Numbered from the stretch's first letter, positions 48,747 through 57,921 are shown. The stretch: 64,000 bases of DNA from Polytrichum commune (GCA_950295325.1 OX485806.1:39434001-39498000); one strand, 5' to 3'. The notes: generated by a model from the letters alone, not told the origin. Translations and numbers: made by a program.

Positions 48747-48792
48747 TTATGGCCCCGGAAGAACTTTGTTGTCGATGGCGTTATCATCCTCC
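48747..48792 (-). CDS. Purine permease coding exon 11, C-terminal tail (residues 566-580)
   Basis: After the acceptor TTAACAG the frame reads EDDNAIDNKVLPGP and TAA. The acidic tail resembles the acidic cytoplasmic tails of UapA-like permeases. It is supported by phase and by the good donor upstream, but it is short, so it is the least certain exon. Confidence 0.7.
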
Positions 48793-51700
48793 CTGTTAAG
48801 GCACAGCCAGAATGGTTAGAAAATACATTTCTGTTTTTTTATTCTTCAATTCTATTCTGATGATTCAGTTGAGAACATTCACCTACCAGTTTGCGATTTA
48901 AAAGAAGACACAATATCCATTAACCGGAGACTCTCCCATGTCTCAAATTAATATAGGAATGGTAATGACGCTAAATCGCCCCACTACATACAACCATAAT
49001 ATTCACAAAGTTCATAGTTCTTATGAATCGGAACATTGAGGTGGCCACTTTAAACTTATTAATGTTTCCAACAAAATGAAGCACGACATTCTAGGCTTTT
49101 CAGAATACACATAATATCAAATGGTTCATTCATGTGAAGCTGGATGACCTCCATTTTTGCCCTCAAAAATTGCAGTAAAATCACAGTTCCAAGGTATTGG
49201 GCCATTTCTTCACGCACTCTGAGGATGACTTTGAAATGAGAAAAGACAACAATCCGAGGACTTACTTGGTGCCCATACGCGCGTCGAATTGGTCGAAGGG
49301 TAGGATAAGGTTGAGGACAAGAGCGATGATTCCTCCGATGGAGAAACTGGTGGACATGACGATGATGAGGGAATCTCTGAACCCTACACAAATTCAATAA
49401 CACAAAACCCTCAATTGTAAAGTCTCGAGCTGTGATTTTCTACATCGGAGTGCCGATAAAGGACAGCCGGAGAATCCCTAATAATCTCGAAAATGGTTGC
49501 GGTGAGACTTGCGAATGAAAAGTTTAACAAAAGTTGTTCGAGCTGTTGCAAGCTATGACCGACTCAAACCTGAGCGGCAGATCATTAGATGTTCCACCCT
49601 CACTCACTGTATTCTGTTTTGAGATTTTCAGAGAACCTCACAATGATCTGCAGCTCAGTTTCAAGTGATTTCATAACCATGATAACAGCTTGCAAAAACC
49701 CGAAACAACGACAGGAATTAAACGTACCTATTAATCGCACTCACTGGAACCTTTCTCGAGATTGTCAACGGTCCTTTTGGAGATCTGTTTTGAGATTTCC
49801 AGAGGAACTTGCGAGGTTCAGCAGCTCAGGTTCAAGTGATTTCACCATGATAACAGCTTGCAACAACTCGAAACAACTCTTGCTAAACTTTCCGATCGCA
49901 ACACTCACCTGTAATCCTTCCTAAGATTAACACCGTTTCTTCGGAGTTTTCTGAAAACAGAAAACTCTGAAGGAAACCTGCCAATCTCCAAAAGGGTTGC
50001 GGTGAGTGCTGCGATTGGAACATTTAACAAGAGTTGTTGCAAGCTGCTATCATGGTGATCAAATCACTTGAACTCGAGCTGCAGATTGTTGCGAGTTCCT
50101 CTGGAAATCTCAAAACAGAATGCTCCAAAGAGACCCTGACAATCTCGAGAAAAGTTCCAGTGAGTGCGATTAATAGGAAATTTAAGTTACCCTCAAGAAT
50201 TGTTTCGGGTTTTTGCAAGCTGTCTTCATTCTATTCAGTCTTGAAACGGAGCTGCTTATAACTGAGTTTCGCTGAAAATCTCAGAACAGAAACCTCAAAA
50301 AGGTTAAGCTAGAGTTGTTCCGAGTTGTTGCAAGCTGTCGTCATCATGGTGATCAATCCATTACTTGAACCTGAGCTCCACACCAGGACGAGTTCCTCTG
50401 GAAACCTCAAATCACAACTCTAGGAGGCAGACTGCGTCACATAGGAAATGGAGAGATAATGGCGTACCTCGGAAGCCGGGGCTCCAGCTACTAGAGACAG
50501 GCCAGAAGTTGCCTTGGTTAGGATAATTCGACTGGCCACTGATGTTCACCCATGTGGGGACGAGATTGACACCCATACCGACCCCAATGGACATGATGGC
50601 GATGAACCGGTTGCGGCGGGTAAGCCCTTCACGGAGATTAAGCACATGGATACCAGACACCACAACACTGGTGAACAGAAAGGTGGTCATGGCCCCAATA
50701 ATACAGTTGGGTATGGTGAGGATGATGGCAGCGAATTTCCCAATCACACCAAACAGGAACAGCCACACGCAGCATGCAATCCCAGCGTACCGAGATGCAC
50801 AGCGAGAGAGCGAGATAACACCGTTGTTCTGTGCGTAGGTTGTTACTGGAGTGATGCCAGCTAGTGCTCCGAAGAAGCCGTTGATGCCGTCTGCGAGCAC
50901 TGCGCCTTGAACATTGCGTTCGAACTTCTCACCTACGGGTTCCAGATGGCTGGCCTCGGTGGTGGCCGTCACGTCACCGATGCACTCCATCGTTGTCACC
51001 ATATAGGCAAACAGAATTGGCAGCACCGATGGCCCGTAGAATCCTATAGGAATCCGGTGCGTCCATAGAAACGTAATCCACTTCGCACTTCCTATCTGGC
51101 TTCCTGTCACATACCTGTACACAGACACGCAACCATTCACCGTTGCCAAACTCATCATCGAAATGTTCCAAAATGCACAATGAAGTTTTGACATCACCTC
51201 ATTTTTCCACCATTTCCAAAATCATCATCGACATGTTTCAAAATGCTTCGAAAGTTCTGACATCTACTTACCCATCATCCACCGTTGCCGAACACATCCT
51301 CAAAATATTTCACAACAATTTCAGAGAAGGGGCTTCGAAATGCTTCGAAAGTTCTGAAATCTACTTACCGAAGATTCACGCAAGTTCCAGATGAGCAGTC
51401 GGTGTAGTGAACGCTGGCAGCGACGATCATGCCGATTACCAACCCGATGACGATCTGGTGGCAGCAACCACAACCTCCGAGGATAAGTTCAAAGATGAAT
51501 CAACAGAAATTTTTAAAATAAATAAACATCCCGGTAAATTTAGGGGAACATGATTGCTCGGAGAATGACTGACCTCGATGTTGCGGATGAATGGCGATCC
51601 AAAGAGCTCAGCGGCGATGATACCGAAGAAGACGACCAACCCCAGGCCCAAATAATTTTTGTCGGCGAACGCGAGCACCACTTCTCCGTTGCCAGTGCAT

Positions 51701-54392
51701 GGCGCTTGGCTTGTCAGCACCTGAACCCAAGACACATCGCCACGTCAAGTCACCCAATTTCGCAAAATTAATCCCCAAATCTGCATTGATATAGGTGAAC
51801 TAAAGATTCATCAGATGTCAATGCATGTGAAGAAAAAAATTCTGGGCATAATGGTACCTGGCTTCCGCAGTACACACCGCCACCCCAGTTCGAAAAGCCT
51901 GGGGAAATCAACGCTGATCCGAGCAGAATGAGGCATGTCCCTGTCACCACCGGAGGGAAGACTCTTCGGAGCACCTTCGCTGGGCAGAGGGAAACTCCGA
52001 CCTGGTACAAGGAGCACACCAAGACCTGCAATATCACACCCAACCCGATCCAGTTATTATGTCAAATTCGCCAATAAGGTTATCCTCAGATACTCATGTT
52101 TTGGTAGAGTGTTACACCCACTTTTGACAATTTATAATATTAAAGGAGCATTCAAGTGGTGTTCGAACCTCCAAATTTGGTAAAATGAAGGCTTGTCGAT
52201 TGGCTTTGGTCAACAGACGGTTATATAAATAATGAATTTCATGGCAAAATTTTGAAGCCACCTTAAATGATGCTCTCAAAAGTTTGACAAGACGTTGATT
52301 TTTACATAACCATCTCTTGACTAAAAGTCAAACACATTTCGGGGTCCAACATTTCATCATTACTCGAAACCACTTGAATGCTCCTTACACATATAAATTT
52401 CAAAAGTGGGGCGAAACATTCTAGCAAAACATGAATTTTTGAGAAACTTTAAAGATAACTCTAATGTATAGCGAGTAGTTTAGAAAGAAGGGAAATATTC
52501 AACATCTGCTAATGTTTCTGAGCAGAGATACTTACGGTGCCGAGAACTTTGCCGTAAGCTTCCTCGGGTGTCTTGCACTCCCCCACAAGACCAGTGGGGC
52601 AGGTGCCACAGTTCATGCCCGGGATGCACGCTGTTCCGTTACACGAACATTGGGTCAGAGTTGCAATCGCTTGTTGAGCTGCACAGATCAGACAACATTG
52701 CAAGAAATGCATTGGTGAGTACTAATGTAACGGTGGATTGCAAAAAGCTCGCTCTCGAAAAACAAATCGATTGGTTCCTCCCAAATAAATCTCTCTTTCC
52801 AGCAGGAGACACTTAATCATGTCGATAGCAGGAAGACATTGATCTACTCAAGCCGTCTTTGGGACATAACCAGTCTGCTCATGGACATAACTGAAGGTTG
52901 TGAATGTTTTCGTCGTGGATTGAAAAGCACAAGAGAGATGTTGGAAGTGCTCTCCACTTGGATGAGCGACCCGTTATGAAAGGAATATTACAGAGCTCTT
53001 TGTGGAATATCTCACCGGCAGGCAGAAACGAGAAGGACACGCCCATCACCGAAAGCAGACCTGAACCTGCAGTCCAGAAATAAGAGCACAACACACAATC
53101 ACGTGAGATTAGTGCTTGCACTTGTGAAGATAAATTCCAAGCTCCGTCAAAAACATCCAGCAATTGGTAAAAAAAGCTCCGGGAGAAAATGCACTCTCGA
53201 CGATTGAAATGCCTCACCCTACTACTTATGCTATCACTCGGCATGGCAGATTTTCTTTCAATCTCTACACATTTCCTTGGCATCATCAACTGGTGCACTC
53301 ACCCTCTTGTCAGAGATACTGTGCGTTCAAAAACATAAACCGATGAAGTCCACTAATTACAAATTTCCGGATTTAGGAAGAGTCACTTACCAATTACAAG
53401 TCGAGTTCCCGGAATGTGGACTTGGATAATCTGGACAAATGACGCAACGGCCGCCACAATCAATGCTGCAGATATCAAATCTGTTGTACCCACACGCACA
53501 TAATCGACATTAAACATCAACTTCGGATGTATCAGTATAACAGCTTCGCTCAAAGCTTTGTCCGCCCTATCAAGACTCCCATCATGATTTCATAATCTCA
53601 ACTTTTGCAGCTGCGGAGTAATAGGCTGGCAGAGTTAATGATCCAGAATCTTACATTCCTTGGTCTCTGCAGACATTCCAGTCGACGCAAGCAAAAGTGG
53701 CGTCGTGATGATTCCTGCCGTCTGTTGTTCATCACCGGGGCCAGATGGACTGAGTCAGAAAATCATCAAAAGTGTGATGAGATATTCAATTCTCTTGTTT
53801 TAACGGAGGTAACCGTCAACGTTGAAGTTAAATTGCAGGAAGAAAGAAAGACAACAGTCTAGGCTAAGAACGTCCCCACGAGAGCGGCCAACTTTTCTTG
53901 CTACCATCGGCTTTTGAAGCTAAGGTATGACAGCATGCTTGTCCATTGATAACCAAAAACGCTCGTTGTCCACCCATTATGTCATGGATGGCCTCCCTTT
54001 GGAAGCTTTTTCCGGGCAATATGAGAAAATATTTACCCAGTGAAAGCCTCCAAAGAGTCTATAATAAAAATCGGTAGATGATGTGCAATTTTGGTTACAA
54101 ATGGAGGGCCAAGCATACCGTCAAACTGTATAAAGCCTAAAAAACTGATGGGAGCAAGAAAACTTGCCTGGTCTGGTGGGCACGCTCTAAGCTGGAGGGA
54201 GGAGGAGCTTACCATGGCAAGGGAATGTTGGAGGCCCATGACAGCGGCAACGAGGAAGGAGAGCTTGTCATTCTTGGCGAAGAACGGAGGCAAGGGGCGG
54301 TCGTGTCTCCAGGGCGGTGAAGGCATGCACAGGAATTTCCACTGGTAGTCGCCCACAATGTGGTCCTTCCATATCAACGAACTCTTCCCCAT
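48747..54392 (-). CDS. UapA-type purine (xanthine/uric acid) permease, NCS2/NAT family, complete, 11 exons
   Basis: Proton-coupled nucleobase transporter, probably in the plasma membrane. Eleven exons (54392-54213, 53721-53655, 53480-53391, 53066-53016, 52678-52536, 52025-51858, 51720-51574, 51454-51369, 51114-50468, 49383-49266, 48792-48747) join to 1,743 nt, 580 residues. All junctions are GT-AG and in phase. Residues known to matter in Aspergillus UapA are present: Gln55-His56 in helix 1, Glu354 in TTMECIGD, Asp386, and the signature AQNNGVISLSR with Gln406, Asn407, Gly409 and Arg415. The usual Thr of that motif is Ser414. This signature matches fungal, algal and bacterial xanthine/urate permeases rather than the typical plant NAT form. 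Odd points are a six-cysteine loop at 140-164 and a splice donor overlapping a stop at the end of exon 10. Substrate is inferred from the family. Confidence 0.93.
48793..49265 (-). other. Permease intron 10, possibly retained
   Basis: 473 nt with a strong GTAAGT donor and a TTAACAG acceptor. If retained, the stop codon TAA at 49264-49262 ends the protein at residue 566. No other feature is seen. Confidence 0.6.
49266..49383 (-). CDS. Purine permease coding exon 10 (residues 527-566)
   Basis: Encodes the last helix, FRDSLIIVMSTSFSIGG and ALVLNLILPFDQFDARMGT. The donor AA/GTAAGT lies so that leaving the intron in gives Lys then TAA at once, whereas splicing gives Lys566 and 14 more residues. 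Confidence 0.88.
49384..50467 (-). repeat. Permease intron 9: ~450-bp inverted repeat within direct repeats
   Basis: The intron contains repeat copies in both orientations (about 49,500, 49,585-49,720, 49,727-49,920, 49,985-50,177, 50,230-50,410). The two inner copies form an inverted repeat: 49,727-49,953 pairs with 49,958-50,177. CCTATTAATCGCAC on the left meets GTGCGATTAATAGG on the right. The centre is a perfect short palindrome, AGTTTTCTG-AAAA-CAGAAAACT (49,945-49,966). By eye the arms are about 80-90% complementary. Confidence 0.85.
50468..51114 (-). CDS. Purine permease coding exon 9, catalytic core (residues 311-527)
   Basis: The largest exon (647 nt) holds the substrate-binding core. 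Glu354 lies in VTTMECIGDVTATTEAS, Asp386 in the next helix, and the NAT signature AQNNGVISLSRCASRYAG runs from residue 405. Then come the gate-domain helices up to SSWSPGFR. Acceptor TGTACAG, donor CGAG/GTACG. Confidence 0.94.
51115..51368 (-). repeat. Permease intron 8: tandem repeat that includes the splice donor
   Basis: Three degenerate units of roughly 75-97 bp. On the - strand the true donor GGTAAGTAGATTTCAGAACT (at 51,368) is repeated 97 nt downstream as GGTAAGTAGATGTCAGAACT (at 51,271), followed in both by TTCGAAGCATTT. A third unit near 51,190-51,200 has lost the GT. The unit also carries a CATCATCGA-rich part and ACCGTTGCC. Confidence 0.8.
51369..51454 (-). CDS. Purine permease coding exon 8 (residues 283-311)
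   Basis: Encodes IVIGLVIGMIVAASVHYTD then CSSGTCVNLR. Acceptor CCACCAG, donor TCG/GTAAGTAG, phase 2. Its donor sequence is duplicated within the following intron. Confidence 0.88.
51574..51720 (-). CDS. Purine permease coding exon 7 (residues 234-282)
   Basis: Encodes an external segment with one cysteine, then the helix LGLGLVVFFGIIAAELFGSP ending FIRNIE. This matches the family's G-x-V-x-F-x-x-I-x-x-E-x-FGSP block. Acceptor GTTCAG, donor GAG/GTCAGT, phase 0. Confidence 0.9.
51858..52025 (-). CDS. Purine permease coding exon 6 (residues 178-233)
   Basis: Starts VLVCSLYQVGVSLCPAKVLR and continues FPPVVTG, a strongly conserved family block, then ALISPGFSNWGGG. Acceptor ATTGCAG, donor CAG/GTACC, phase 0 at both ends. 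Confidence 0.9.
52026..52535 (-). other. Permease intron 5
   Basis: 510 nt, AT-rich, GTAAGT donor and ATTGCAG acceptor. No internal repeat or RNA gene was found. Confidence 0.7.
52536..52678 (-). CDS. Purine permease coding exon 5, cysteine-rich loop (residues 130-177)
   Basis: Encodes an external loop with six cysteines at 140, 142, 147, 153, 156 and 164, plus an NGT glycosylation sequon at Asn143, before EEAYGKVLGT leads into the next helix. Acceptor TGTGCAG, donor ACC/GTAAGT, phase 0. Confidence 0.87.
53016..53066 (-). CDS. Purine permease coding exon 4 (residues 113-130)
   Basis: A 51-nt exon: GSGLLSVMGVSFSFLPA, the conserved G-x-GLLSV-x-G-x-SF segment of UapA relatives. Acceptor GACTGCAG, donor CCG/GTGAGA, phase 1. 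Confidence 0.87.
53067..53390 (-). other. Permease intron 3
   Basis: 324 nt, GTAAGT donor and CTGCAG acceptor. Nothing else is recognised in it. The adjoining introns 2 (53481-53654) and 4 (52679-53015) are likewise plain. Confidence 0.65.
53391..53480 (-). CDS. Purine permease coding exon 3 (residues 83-113)
   Basis: Encodes the helix after the Tyr codon shared with exon 2: YLISAALIVAAVASFVQIIQ then VHIPGTRLVIG. Acceptor ACAACAG, donor TTG/GTAAGT, phase 1. Confidence 0.87.
53655..53721 (-). CDS. Purine permease coding exon 2 (residues 61-83)
   Basis: A 67-nt exon encoding TAGIITTPLLLASTG, the continuation of helix 1 (compare AGIITPP in relatives). Acceptor AACAACAG, donor AAT/GTAAG, phase 1. 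Too short to stand out as an open frame alone; found by reading between the flanking homologous exons. Confidence 0.85.
53722..54212 (-). other. Permease intron 1
   Basis: 491 nt between exons 1 and 2 with consensus ends (GTAAGC...AACAACAG). No repeat or RNA gene is evident. Open frames across it are read-through of exon 1 or chance. Confidence 0.7.
54213..54392 (-). CDS. Purine permease coding exon 1 (residues 1-60)
   Basis: Begins with MGKSSLIWKDHIVGDYQWKF and reaches helix 1, ending in VMGLQHSLAM at the donor ATG/GTAAGC (phase 0). An aromatic cytoplasmic head before a Pro-rich PLPPFF turn matches the UapA layout. This is the first ATG of the open frame and gives a normal-length N-terminus. 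Confidence 0.88.
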
Positions 54393-54458
54393 CGTTGAGG
54401 ATGCTGCACTCCAAGTGATCAGATTGCTGCTGCGACGGCTCCTCTCCTCTCCTTTCCT

Positions 54459-54473
54459 CTACGGCTCCGTCAT
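54459..54473 (-). promoter_or_regulatory. Possible minimal upstream ORF before the permease start
   Basis: ATG ACG GAG CCG TAG, a four-codon frame ending 66 nt before the main ATG, in a pyrimidine/GA-rich leader. It matters only if the transcript starts upstream of it, which is not known. Confidence 0.3.
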
Positions 54474-54529
54474 GCCCCGCCTTCTCACCCCGACCTCAGA
54501 TCCACTGCCGCAGTAGATGTAGGAAATCT

Positions 54530-56060
54530 GGCAGGCAAATAAACCTCAAATCCATAAACCTTACTTCAAAGCTTCCTCTGCCTGTTGGAGAACCTCAAAT
54601 GCAAAAGGCATCAGCCAGAGATTGAGCAGCCAGCAGTCGCAGTAGAGATACGTGAGACTCATTGGCAAACATTCTTTTCTGGCGCCACAGAGATTTAAAC
54701 CATCTTGGTCTACCAGGCACTCTTTACAGAGTTGCTTGCAGACATTTTTTGCGAATGCGCATGCATCAGGAGTTCGTTCCTTTTACCTATCCGTGGATGT
54801 AAAAAATATGGCATGCAACCAAGCCTCAAATCACAAACGTTGAAGCCACCAAAGAAAATTCATCCGCCTAATAAAGTCTCTGAAACACGAAAGGCATCAA
54901 CCGGAGCTTGAGTAGCAGCAATCGCACGAGAGATACGTGAAACTCGTACACAAGCCTTTTTATTTGGTGCCACAGAGTTTGGTAAACCCCGGGCAACCTT
55001 TGAAGAATTTCTTGCAATCGACTTATTTTTCGAATGCGAAACCATGAAGAATTCTTCGTTTGTATCTACAATTGATTCAAAAGACTCGAACCATCGGGAG
55101 TTCGTTTGTTCCTTCATACATTCATTCCTTCCCCGGAAGAGGAAAGAGATCTATCTATCCAAGTCGGCTAACCTCGAATCGACCTATGTCTGACCTCCAG
55201 CGAACGTCTAAAAGGAAGCGACTTGGTAAAACCCGGGCACTCTTTGAAGAGTTTCTTGCAATCGGCTTATTTTGCGAATGTGAAATCATGAAGAGTTTCT
55301 TCGTTTGTATCTACAATTGAATCAAAAGACTCGAATTATCGGAGATCGTTCCTTCCTTCCTTCCTTCCCCTGAGGAAAGAGATCTATCTATCCAAGTCGG
55401 CTAACCTCGAACCGACCTCTGTCTGATCCCCGCTGAACGTCTAAAAAGGAGGCGATTGCTCCAAGAGTTTGGAGGATCCGATCTAGGTAATGTGCAACCT
55501 ACTTGCCGACTCGAGCGGACTCAGATTCTAGTGAAACACTATCTCACATGGCTGGGCCTGTCACTAACCACTTGAGAAGTCACACATTGAATCTCGAGGC
55601 CAAATATATTCAAGCGGCGCTAATTTCACAAGATTGCGAAATCTCCCTCCAGGCTAGTACTATGTCGAAGGCGGAAGCAACACAGACAAGAATGAAGTTC
55701 AATACAAGCAATTTACACTCACAAGATTCATCATCATGACATTTCAAGTGCCATCATTCCCGGTGGTTCGACGCCTTGCCACTTGAGCTCCTAAATCTTC
55801 CTCCGACAACAAAACAAGAGTCCTTGTACTTTCTTCCGACCAATACTCTACTACTTCAGCATAGCTTAAATGTGATTACAAATCCACTAAACTCACGAGA
55901 TTCATCATCGACAGATAAAGTGCCATCATTTGCGGTGGTTCGATGCTTTGTCAATTCTTGGAACTCACTGCTTCTGAAATCCTCCAACAACAACAAATAA
56001 ACAACAAGAAACCTCACGATGACTCTCTTCCGACCAATGCTCCACTTAAGCATAGCTATA
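54530..56060. repeat. Tandem duplications upstream of the purine permease
   Basis: Three local duplications. The first is 54,588-54,720 against 54,877-54,990 (spacing about 289), with GAGATACGTGARACTC in both. The second is the clear ~244-bp tandem pair 54,981-55,224 and 55,225-55,470, sharing AAAGAGATCTATCTATCC and AAGTCGGCTAACCTCGAA. The third is a ~172-bp pair around 55,751 and 55,923 sharing AGTGCCATCATT and CGGTGGTTCGA. No coding gene is convincing here. This is the permease leader/promoter region, and introns in the leader are possible. Confidence 0.75.
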
Positions 56061-56420
56061 GCTGTAGCTTAGCTTAAGCATACCAAACCACAATGCATTG
56101 ACAACAAAGAGGTTGAAGGTGCTCGACTCACCACTGCGTCACGGGGTTGGCAGCATTGGCGAAAGTTTTGAAAAGCGACGAGTGATGCATGTCGAGGCAT
56201 GTAATAAGATTATCTGTCTGGATGGGCTCTTGAGTCATGTGGTGATAAAGTTGATGCGCTCGGCAGTCGCCGACGAATCCCCGGCGCCCACAGTGACGCC
56301 ACTTGAACCCGGAGTGATTGCTATAAATAAATAAATGTCTAAAAACAGAAAACAGCATCACCGGACTCCGGGAATGCTCGACTACCATTGCAGATTCCAA
56401 TTAGGCGAAGGCTTGAATGC
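56061..56420. other. GC-richer stretch upstream of the permease, no identified gene
   Basis: Open frames exist on both strands (78 codons on +, 90 on -), but neither resembles a family I know. On the - strand GGTGAGTCGAG near 56,130 could be a donor, so this could be a non-coding first exon of the permease. Unresolved. Confidence 0.3.
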
Positions 56421-56427
56421 GCAAAGG

Positions 56428-56460
56428 TTGTATATACTGGTAGGTGAAGTTATATATTGG
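56428..56460 (-). promoter_or_regulatory. Possible TATA elements for a - strand transcript
   Basis: Two TATA-like stretches (AATATATAAC and AGTATATACA on the - strand) lie within a short direct repeat containing TACTGGTAGGTGAAG / TATTGGTAGGTGCAG. They are 2 kb upstream of the permease ATG, so they would imply a long or spliced leader. Weak evidence. Confidence 0.2.
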
Positions 56461-56781
56461 TAGGTGCAGTAGAATGTTTTTGTTTTTTTACTTTTTCCCA
56501 GGCACAAGCGGCCAAAAATCCAACGCTAAATGCATTAAGAACCCGGAGGCGGCGAGGCAGGTTTGAAGTAGATTATAATCCAGTAATCTGTCACAGAAGA
56601 GGCGCATCTCGCAATCAACCTTTAGATTCACTTCGTCGACATGCTTTCCAAGTTCCGATGAAGAATACTTCTAATGACGATGATGAGTTGCAAGATTAGG
56701 GCCAGGGATGTTACGAAGATGGAATTCTGAGGGAGATTAGGCTAAGGTTTAGGGTTTAGGGTTTAGAGTAGGTTAGATTAA

Positions 56782-57154
56782 GGGCCGGTTTACACTACGG
56801 TGGAGAAGTCCACCGGTCATGAAAAAAGGGCGTTTCTCAATTGTGATTGGTCGAAAATGCAACTCTTGACCGGTGGGTGTTTACACTAGGTGAAGAAAAC
56901 AATGGTGGTGAACTTTTCTCATGGATGATAAAATGACATGGCCGCTTACATGGCGGCACTTTTTGGAGTTGGGCTTCTCCGGAGGAGGAGTTTCTTGTCC
57001 GGCCTCAAGAGGCCGGAGAAGCCCAACTCAATAAAAATATTTTATTGCCTTTAATTCTTCTCCGGCACATCCACCATTTGCCTCATATAACCATGTCTTG
57101 GCCAAGCATTCTTGACCGACCGGAGGCCTTCTCCACCGTAGTGTAAACCGGCCC
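56782..57154. mobile_element. PIF/Harbinger-type MITE (373 bp) with nested palindrome
   Basis: Perfect terminal inverted repeats of 27 bp beginning GGGCCGGTTTACACTACGGT, flanked by TAA (56779-56781, 57155-57157). Inside, GAGTTGGGCTTCTCCGG (about 56,966) is repeated inverted as CCGGAGAAGCCCAACTC (about 57,013), a second hairpin. Well preserved, so probably a recent insertion. Confidence 0.9.
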
Positions 57155-57205
57155 TAAGGTATGAATGTATGCATGTGTGGTCACTTTGCCTTATATGGCT
57201 ATCTA

Positions 57206-57921
57206 CACCAAATAGTCCTATTAGTGTGGAAATTACACTAAATATTGTAAATCTAGTGTCACTGATTCTATATATCTTGTTCAATACTAATAATTGTAAA
57301 TTGCCTGTGTTTAGTGTCACCAACACTAAATGTAAAACCTGACATTATAATTTGACGATCCTAGGGGGAAAATGGGCATTATAGACTTACAATGTTGTAA
57401 TTACTATCACTTACTAAGTGATTTTTCATTTAAATCTCAATCATGCATGACAAATAAATAAATAACGAATGTCGGGCAATTCATCATGAATTTGAGCATG
57501 TTGCTCTTATCTTGCTCAAAAGAATTCTCTTGGTGCATGGTGGGGTTTATTACCTACCTTACAGTGGGTGGGCTCTTGGCTTCTTACCTACCTAACTAGT
57601 TTTTTTTGTTTTTTTAATCAAAGTAGAGAGAAGATATCACAATGGGAATCGAACCGTCAACCACTCCATTCGAAAATGGGTACCTCTCCACTATCGCCTA
57701 GTGGTTCATGGTCATCTCGAACCTCATCCATGACAATAGTTCCTCACATAAATGTTAGGATGCATAATATATCAAACTAGCAATGAATAAACTTGAAGTG
57801 GGTGAATTCAAAATAAGTTGGGATAACAATTTTTTAAAACTTATTCATAAGAAGTGTCAAGATTAGAAGAGTTACCACAATGACAATAACTACCATATGA
57901 CACTAAAAACTGAATTTATTG
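57206..57921. mobile_element. TA-flanked MITE (copy e), split by a SINE
   Basis: Left end CACCAAATAGTCCTATTAGT and right end TGACACTAAAAACTGAATTT with TTATTG/TA. Same orientation as copy a at 3,809, sharing TTGTTCAATACTAAT and CACCAACACTAAATGTAAA. About 433 bp once the SINE is removed. Confidence 0.75.
57454..57728 (-). mobile_element. tRNA-derived SINE nested in a MITE
   Basis: On the - strand: head with CGAGATGACC, B box GGTTCGATTCCCATTG, a body like the 4,245 copy and a short (ATTT)n-type tail (AAATAAATAAATAA on +). Flanked by the target duplication CATGACAA (57446-57453, 57729-57736); the host MITE at 3,809 has CATGACAATA uninterrupted. Confidence 0.85.

Noticed and set aside
50514-50864. 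116-codon and 98-codon + strand frames
   Set aside because: Antisense shadows of permease exon 9.
52879-53298. 139-codon - strand frame as one exon
   Set aside because: Only 53,016-53,066 has family similarity and good splice sites; the rest is intron read-through.
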